From Bacillota bacterium (lineage in GTDB: Bacteria > Bacillota > Clostridia > Lachnospirales > Lachnospiraceae): DNA of 11,019 bases. This document shows, piece by piece, positions 7,812 to 11,019 of this stretch. The notes under the pieces were generated by a model. That model saw only the letters and a program-made list of their open reading frames with translations. It had not been told where the DNA came from and ran no database searches. Numbering within the stretch: position 1 is the stretch's first letter; each line of letters starts with the position of its first letter. The position numbers and the translations under genes were made by a program. Location: assembly GCA_023458855.1 (NCBI GenBank), contig JAEWWQ010000114.1:1-11019 (forward strand), given 5' to 3'.

Positions 7812-8591
7812 ATGAGCGCGACAGAAATAATTTTACTTTTATTGGGAATTACTGTTTTTATTATTAGCTTTGTGATTCCTGAGCAGAAAAGTAAAGCAAC
7901 GGAAACAGACAGACGTCTTAGTGAAGAACTGGTGAGAGAATCTATTGAACAGGAAGTAAATGGTGCAAAAACGCAAATTCAGGATATGGTGGAAGATACA
8001 GTATCCTATTCAATAGAAAAAACAGAACGTACATTAGAGAGACTTACTAATGAAAAGATGCAGGCAGTAAATGATTATTCAGACACAGTGTTGTCAGAAA
8101 TTAATAAAAACCATAAGGAAGTATTATTTCTATATGATATGCTGAACGATAAACAGCAGGATATTCAGGAAACAGTAAAAAATGTGGACAGAGTAACGAG
8201 GACAATGCATGATACTGTGAATGAGGCAGGAGAAAGTGTAAATGATATAACGCTTATTTCTGACAAAGAACTGGCAACAGAGTCAAAGGAAGAGAAAACA
8301 GTGCCTGAGAAAAAAACAGCTGCAAGAAAAGCATCAGCAAAAGGCATGGAAAAGTCGGGAAAGCAGGAAAAAAGCGGAGAAGATTTTAAACCATTAACAG
8401 GTGAAAAAGTTGTCCTTGATAAAATGATGAATGATATTGATTTTATTGTAGGCGGTGAGAATACAAAAAATAATAATGAAAAAATTCTGGAATTGCATAA
8501 ATCCGGAAGGTCTAAGATGGCAATAGCAAAAGAATTAGGTCTTGGTATCGGAGAAGTAAAGCTTGTCATTGACCTTTTTGAGGGAATATAA
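7812..8591 (+). CDS. Membrane-anchored coiled-coil protein with C-terminal HTH-like (DUF6115-type) segment; SwrB-like position
   Basis: The 259-residue protein has one N-terminal membrane helix (about 5-23, EIILLLLGITVFIISFVI) and then a long charged helical region (about 27-145) with coiled-coil character and phasing suited to oligomerisation. A Lys/Glu/Ala/Ser-rich disordered linker (about 150-215) follows. The compact C-terminal segment (about 222-257, KILELHKSGRSKMAIAKELGLGIGEVKLVIDLF) resembles a helix-turn-helix and matches my recollection of DUF6115. The architecture and place between sigD/fliA and rpsB resemble B. subtilis SwrB, a small membrane protein that promotes flagellar type III export activation and hook-basal body assembly. 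The name SwrB is not assigned because sequence identity could not be tested. GGAG at 7803-7806 overlaps the previous stop codon and precedes the ATG by 5 nt. Confidence 0.82.
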   Translation: MSATEIILLLLGITVFIISFVIPEQKSKATETDRRLSEELVRESIEQEVNGAKTQIQDMVEDTVSYSIEKTERTLERLTNEKMQAVNDYSDTVLSEINKNHKEVLFLYDMLNDKQQDIQETVKNVDRVTRTMHDTVNEAGESVNDITLISDKELATESKEEKTVPEKKTAARKASAKGMEKSGKQEKSGEDFKPLTGEKVVLDKMMNDIDFIVGGENTKNNNEKILELHKSGRSKMAIAKELGLGIGEVKLVIDLFEGI

Positions 8592-8593
8592 CT

Positions 8594-9190
8594 ATGAAGC
8601 TTAAATATTATTTGCGGGGATTGGGAATTGGAATAGCAGTGACAGCTATAGTAATGGGTGTTCCCGGTAAAGCGCATACGGAAGAACTTACCGATGCACA
8701 GATAGTAGCCAGAGCCAAGGAACTTGGCATGATAGAACAGAGTATATTATCGGATGTACTGGATAGCGATGCGGAGTCAAAAGGACAGGAGAAGCCTGTC
8801 AAAGAAGAAAATACAGATAGTAATGATGGCAAAAGTGATAATAGTATGAGTGGTAATGCGGTAAGCGATAATAGTATTAGCGATAACAGCATCAGTAATA
8901 AGAAAACTGCTGAAAGCCAGCAGGAGATCCAGACCGAATCAGTACAGGAACAAAGTACCGACAGTACGGAACAAAAAGAGTCAGACATTATGATTACGGT
9001 TGAAAAGGGAGAAAGTTCTCTGTCAATATGTAAAAAATTGGAAAAAGCAGGACTCATAGATTCTGCATCTGAGTTTGACCAGTATTTGTGTCAAAAAGGA
9101 TATGACAAAAAGATATGTGCAGGAGAGCATTATATTTCAAGTGGTGCTACTGATCAAGAGATAGCAGAAGAAATCATCGCTAAAAATTAA
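8594..9190 (+). CDS. Secreted or anchored protein with MltG/YceG-type N-terminal (LysM-like) subdomain, no catalytic domain
   Basis: The 198-residue product starts with a basic, hydrophobic leader (about 1-28, LRGLGIGIAVTAIVMGVPG) that is either a signal peptide, cut near KAHTEE, or an uncleaved anchor. A short helical segment (LTDAQIVARAKELGMIE, about 32-48) is followed by a Ser/Asn/Asp/Glu-rich disordered region (about 55-130). The C-terminal part (about 131-195, ITVEKGESSLSICKKLEKAGLI ... CAGEHYISSGATDQEIAEEI, quoted in pieces) resembles the substrate-binding LysM-like subdomain that precedes the catalytic domain in endolytic transglycosylase MltG. The catalytic YceG domain with its Glu is absent and the frame ends cleanly, so it is not a visible frameshift. 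It may bind peptidoglycan without cutting it. It begins two bases after the previous stop, with GAGGG at 8580-8584 as ribosome binding site. Confidence 0.8.
   Translation: MKLKYYLRGLGIGIAVTAIVMGVPGKAHTEELTDAQIVARAKELGMIEQSILSDVLDSDAESKGQEKPVKEENTDSNDGKSDNSMSGNAVSDNSISDNSISNKKTAESQQEIQTESVQEQSTDSTEQKESDIMITVEKGESSLSICKKLEKAGLIDSASEFDQYLCQKGYDKKICAGEHYISSGATDQEIAEEIIAKN
8834..8899 (+). repeat. Short degenerate Ser-Asp-Asn codon repeat inside the MltG-like gene
   Basis: Residues 81-102 of the protein consist of imperfect five-residue repeats of the type S-D/G-N-S/A-I/V/M (SDNSM, SGNAV, SDNSI, SDNSI, SN). The codons vary (gataatagt against gataacagc), so selection on the peptide, not recent DNA slippage, probably keeps it. 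It forms part of the disordered extracytoplasmic linker. Confidence 0.8.
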
Positions 9191-9229
9191 ATTCATCGGG
9201 GAAAACTTGCCGTATGAAATAAAAAGAAC
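9191..9229 (+). other. Gap between the flagellar operon and the rpsB promoter, no clear terminator
   Basis: These bases separate the last flagellar-operon gene from the rpsB promoter. I see no GC-rich hairpin followed by a T-run. The best inverted match (CGG at 9197-9199 with CCG at 9210-9212) is only three pairs. Transcription from the flagellar operon could therefore enter rpsB. Confidence 0.5.
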
Positions 9230-9258
9230 TTGTATAAGTAATTAGTTTATGGTAGAAT
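9230..9258 (+). promoter_or_regulatory. Sigma-A type promoter for rpsB-tsf with extended -10
   Basis: A -35 hexamer TTGTAT (9230-9235) and a -10 hexamer TAGAAT (9253-9258) are separated by exactly 17 bases. TGG just before the -10 (9250-9252) gives an extended -10 element. The expected transcription start is near 9264-9266. It lies in the longest gene-free stretch of the window and just upstream of a housekeeping operon, which supports it strongly. Confidence 0.8.
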
Positions 9259-9291
9259 ATCTTAGTTGTGAGAAAACACGTATATGAAAGG

Positions 9292-9328
9292 TATCTATGG
9301 TGCTTCTTTAACGCAGAAGTGATGGATA
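9292..9328 (+). promoter_or_regulatory. Structured hairpin 1 in the rpsB leader RNA
   Basis: An outer stem pairs TATCTA (9292-9297) with TGGATA (9323-9328). After an internal loop (TGG against A), an inner stem pairs TGCTTCT (9301-9307) with AGAAGTG (9315-9321), with G-T wobbles at its base and a 7-nt loop. No U-tract follows, so it is not a terminator. It could be an S2-binding leader or only a stabilising structure. Confidence 0.5.
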
Positions 9329-9330
9329 TT

Positions 9331-9351
9331 AGTAGAATCAGAGATTCCACT
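9331..9351 (+). promoter_or_regulatory. Hairpin 2 in the rpsB leader RNA
   Basis: GAATC (9335-9339) pairs perfectly with GATTC (9343-9347) around an AGA loop, and AGT/ACT (9331-9333 with 9349-9351) extends the stem across one A-C mismatch. It ends just before an AGAAGG ribosome-binding-like sequence (9353-9358), so folding could affect access to it. Confidence 0.5.
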
Positions 9352-9352
9352 T

Positions 9353-9358
9353 AGAAGG
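9353..9358 (+). promoter_or_regulatory. Possible second ribosome binding site upstream of rpsB
   Basis: AGAAGG sits 7 nt before an in-frame ATG at 9366, nine codons upstream of the canonical rpsB start. Its spacing is good, although the strength is lower than that of GGAGG at 9380-9384. Confidence 0.4.
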
Positions 9359-9379
9359 TATACGGATGAAAAACCAAAT

Positions 9380-9384
9380 GGAGG
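9380..9384 (+). promoter_or_regulatory. Main ribosome binding site of rpsB
   Basis: GGAGG lies 8 nt before ATG 9393, which gives the family-typical S2 N-terminus MSVISMKQLLEAGVHFGH. Confidence 0.85.
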
Positions 9385-9392
9385 TAAGAAAT

Positions 9393-10133
9393 ATGAGCGT
9401 TATTTCAATGAAACAATTATTAGAGGCAGGTGTTCACTTTGGACACCAGACAAGAAGATGGAACCCTAAAATGGCTCCATACATTTTTACAGAAAGAAAC
9501 GGAATCTATATTATTGATCTGCAGAAGACAGTGGGTAAAGTAGATGAAGCTTATAAAGCAATCTGTGATATTGCAGCAGAAGGCGGTACAGTTCTTTTTG
9601 TCGGCACTAAGAAACAGGCACAGGATGCAGTAAAAACAGAAGCGGAACGTTGCGGAATGTTTTATGTAAATGAAAGATGGTTAGGTGGTATGTTGACCAA
9701 CTTCAAGACAATCAAGAGCAGAGTAGCAAGATTAAAAGCAATTGAAACGATGTCACAAGATGGAACATTTGATGTTCTTCCTAAGAAAGAGGTTATTAAT
9801 TTAAGAAAAGAATGGGATAAACTTGAGAAAAACTTAGGCGGAATTAAAGATATGAAGAAGATTCCAGATGCTATCTTCGTAGTAGATCCTAAAAAAGAAA
9901 GAATCTGTGTTCAGGAAGCACATACCCTTGGTATTCCACTTATCGGTATAGCAGATACGAACTGTGATCCGGAAGAGCTTGATTATGTAATCCCGGGAAA
10001 TGATGATGCTATCAGAGCTGTAAAATTAATTGTAGCTAAAATGGCAGATGGAATTATTGAAGTAAACCAGGGTGAAGCAGTCGAAGTAGAAACTGAAGTG
10101 CCAGCAGATGTAGAAGAAACAACAGAAGCATAA
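9393..10133 (+). CDS. rpsB: Ribosomal protein S2 (uS2)
   Basis: S2 is a late-assembling protein of the 30S ribosomal subunit. The chosen start gives 246 residues, the usual bacterial length. Recognisable segments include MKQLLEAGVHFGHQTRRWNPKM (given here as family signature, about 6-27), the GTKKQAQDAV and RWLGGMLTNF motifs in the middle, and PDAIFVVDPKKE followed by GIPLIGIADTNCDPE and VIPGNDDAIRA near the C-terminal third. It ends with an acidic tail (VEVETEVPADVEETTEA), common in Firmicutes. An upstream in-frame ATG at 9366 would add nine residues (MKNQMEVRN) outside the family norm. Its own promoter and a structured leader precede it, and tsf follows, the near-universal bacterial order. 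Confidence 0.97.
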   Translation: MSVISMKQLLEAGVHFGHQTRRWNPKMAPYIFTERNGIYIIDLQKTVGKVDEAYKAICDIAAEGGTVLFVGTKKQAQDAVKTEAERCGMFYVNERWLGGMLTNFKTIKSRVARLKAIETMSQDGTFDVLPKKEVINLRKEWDKLEKNLGGIKDMKKIPDAIFVVDPKKERICVQEAHTLGIPLIGIADTNCDPEELDYVIPGNDDAIRAVKLIVAKMADGIIEVNQGEAVEVETEVPADVEETTEA

Positions 10134-10165
10134 GAAGCAGGTTCAGATTAAATATAATTATTTAT

Positions 10166-10194
10166 AGGGACGATTATTATAACCGTCCCTTTAT
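10166..10194 (+). terminator. Hairpin with short U-tract between rpsB and tsf (probable attenuator)
   Basis: AGGGACG (10166-10172) pairs with CGTCCCT (10184-10190). The intervening sequence can add TTA/TAA pairs beyond an A-C mismatch around a 3-nt loop. It is followed by only a short T-rich run (TTTAT). The stem is strong but the tail is weak, and tsf follows 27 bases later without an evident promoter, so partial termination is more likely than complete stop. Confidence 0.75.
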
Positions 10195-10220
10195 CCTAGA
10201 AACTATTGGAGGAAATGAAT

Positions 10221-11019
10221 ATGGCTATTACAGCAGGTATGGTAAAAGAGTTAAGAGAATTAACCGGTGCAGGTATGATGGACTGTAAGAAAGCTCTTAA
10301 TGAAACAAACGGAGATATGGAAGAAGCAGTAGAATATTTAAGAAAGAACGGACAGGCGAAAGCAGAGAAGAAAGCAGGAAGAATTGCTGCGGAAGGTCTT
10401 GTAAGAGTAGCGACCAAGGGAGATAATACAGCAGCAATTGTTGAAGTTAACTCAGAAACAGACTTTGTGGCAAAAAACGAAGATTTCCAGGCATTTGTAA
10501 ATGCAGTTGCTGAGCAGGCAGCTAATACGGATGCAACAGAATTAGAAGCTTTTCTGGCTGAGTCATGGAGTTTAGATACAAGCAAAACAGTTAATGATGC
10601 TTTGACAGAAAAAATTGCTGTTATCGGAGAAAAATTATCAATCAGAAGATTTGAAAAAATTGTAGCTGAGAATGGATGTGTAGTGACTTATGTACACGGA
10701 GGCGGCAGAATCGGTGTTGTAGTTGAGGCTGATACAGCTGTTGTTAACGAGGCTGTAAAAGAAGCTTTAGTTAATATTGCCATGCAGATTGCGGCTCTTT
10801 CTCCAAAGTATGTATCGCAGGCAGAAGTAAGTGAAGAATACAAAGAACATGAGAAGGAAATCTTACTTTCTCAGGCGAAAGTTGAAAATGCTGCTTTGCC
10901 TGCAGAAAAACAAAAACCGGAAGCAATTATTGAAAAAATGATTGTTGGACGTTTGAACAAAGAATTGAAAGAAATCTGCCTATTAGATCAGGTATACGTA
11001 AAAGACGGCGACTTGACAG
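10221..11019 (+). CDS. tsf: Elongation factor Ts (3' partial)
   Basis: EF-Ts is the guanine nucleotide exchange factor that recycles EF-Tu-GDP to EF-Tu-GTP in the cytoplasm. About 266 codons are visible before the window ends; the family usually has about 300 residues, so roughly the last tenth is missing. The N-terminal UBA-like domain (about 1-45) carries LRELTGAGMMDCKKAL and GDMEEAVEYLRKNG. The conserved EF-Tu contact motif TDFVAKN is at 80-86. Core subdomains continue with HGGGRIGVVVE and the IAMQIAALSPKYVS segment. GGAGG at 10208-10212 with an 8-nt spacer supports the ATG. It follows rpsB after an attenuator-like hairpin. The C-terminal loss is a window-edge effect, not a mutation. Confidence 0.97.
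   Translation, partial: MAITAGMVKELRELTGAGMMDCKKALNETNGDMEEAVEYLRKNGQAKAEKKAGRIAAEGLVRVATKGDNTAAIVEVNSETDFVAKNEDFQAFVNAVAEQAANTDATELEAFLAESWSLDTSKTVNDALTEKIAVIGEKLSIRRFEKIVAENGCVVTYVHGGGRIGVVVEADTAVVNEAVKEALVNIAMQIAALSPKYVSQAEVSEEYKEHEKEILLSQAKVENAALPAEKQKPEAIIEKMIVGRLNKELKEICLLDQVYVKDGDLT

Noticed and set aside
7652..7867. Forward 71-codon frame overlapping the 104-residue gene and the next gene
   Set aside because: It is Ile/Lys/Arg-rich out-of-frame translation across a gene boundary, without its own ribosome binding site.
8668..8698. Sigma-28-like sequence (TAAA and ACCGATGC) inside the MltG-like gene
   Set aside because: The spacing is about 18 in place of about 15, the -10 is poor, and it lies inside a coding region.
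8165..9057. Reverse-strand open frames opposite the DUF6115-like and MltG-like genes
   Set aside because: Their Ser/Leu-rich composition mirrors Glu/Lys/Asp/Ser-rich forward proteins, and no ribosome binding site or family match was seen.
9197..9212. Terminator after the MltG-like gene
   Set aside because: Only three base pairs and no T-run; not a credible intrinsic terminator.
9188..9216. Sigma-28-like promoter (TAAA then GCCGTATG)
   Set aside because: The spacer is 17 and the -10 lacks the CGAT core of GCCGATAA; the match is too weak and the sigma-A promoter just downstream is much better.
1..11019. Mobile elements, CRISPR arrays, tRNA or rRNA genes
   Set aside because: I saw no transposase or integrase frames, no regularly spaced direct repeats and no cloverleaf-like sequence; the region reads as stable core genome.

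Overview
The window looks like the distal part of the large fla/che (flagellar and chemotaxis) operon of a motile, low-GC Firmicute, most likely a Lachnospiraceae-type Clostridium relative such as the Roseburia/Agathobacter/Butyrivibrio group. The reasons are the AT-rich codon use, strong GGAGG-type ribosome binding sites, the CheC plus CheD adaptation pair, a FliA/SigD sigma factor and the junction with rpsB-tsf. All genes lie on the + strand and are tightly packed. I infer the family-level assignment; it was not tested.

Bases 1-4752 hold the chemotaxis block: cheB (5' end cut off by the window), cheA, cheW, cheC and cheD. Motifs needed for activity are visible in each: CheB receiver Asp and esterase triad, CheA His46 and ATP-binding boxes, both CheC phosphatase motifs, and the CheD Cys/His/Thr set. 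Together these would phosphorylate the response regulator, dephosphorylate it and adapt the receptors.

Bases 4752-9190 hold a small two-helix membrane protein, the flagellar sigma factor fliA, then four genes: a FapA/DUF342 protein, a 104-residue uncharacterised protein, a membrane-anchored coiled-coil protein with a C-terminal helix-turn-helix-like segment (a positional counterpart of Bacillus SwrB), and a secreted or anchored protein with an MltG/YceG-type N-terminal subdomain but no transglycosylase domain. These four are the least understood part of the window.

Bases 9191-11019 are housekeeping: a sigma-A type promoter with an extended -10, a roughly 128-nt leader with two hairpins and two tiny overlapping ORFs, rpsB (ribosomal protein S2), an intergenic hairpin that looks like an attenuator, and tsf (EF-Ts, 3' end cut off). 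The order cheB-cheA-cheW-cheC-cheD-sigD-(swrB)-rpsB-tsf is known from Bacillus subtilis, so the flagellar/ribosomal junction is an old arrangement; the extra genes between fliA and rpsB are the lineage-specific part.
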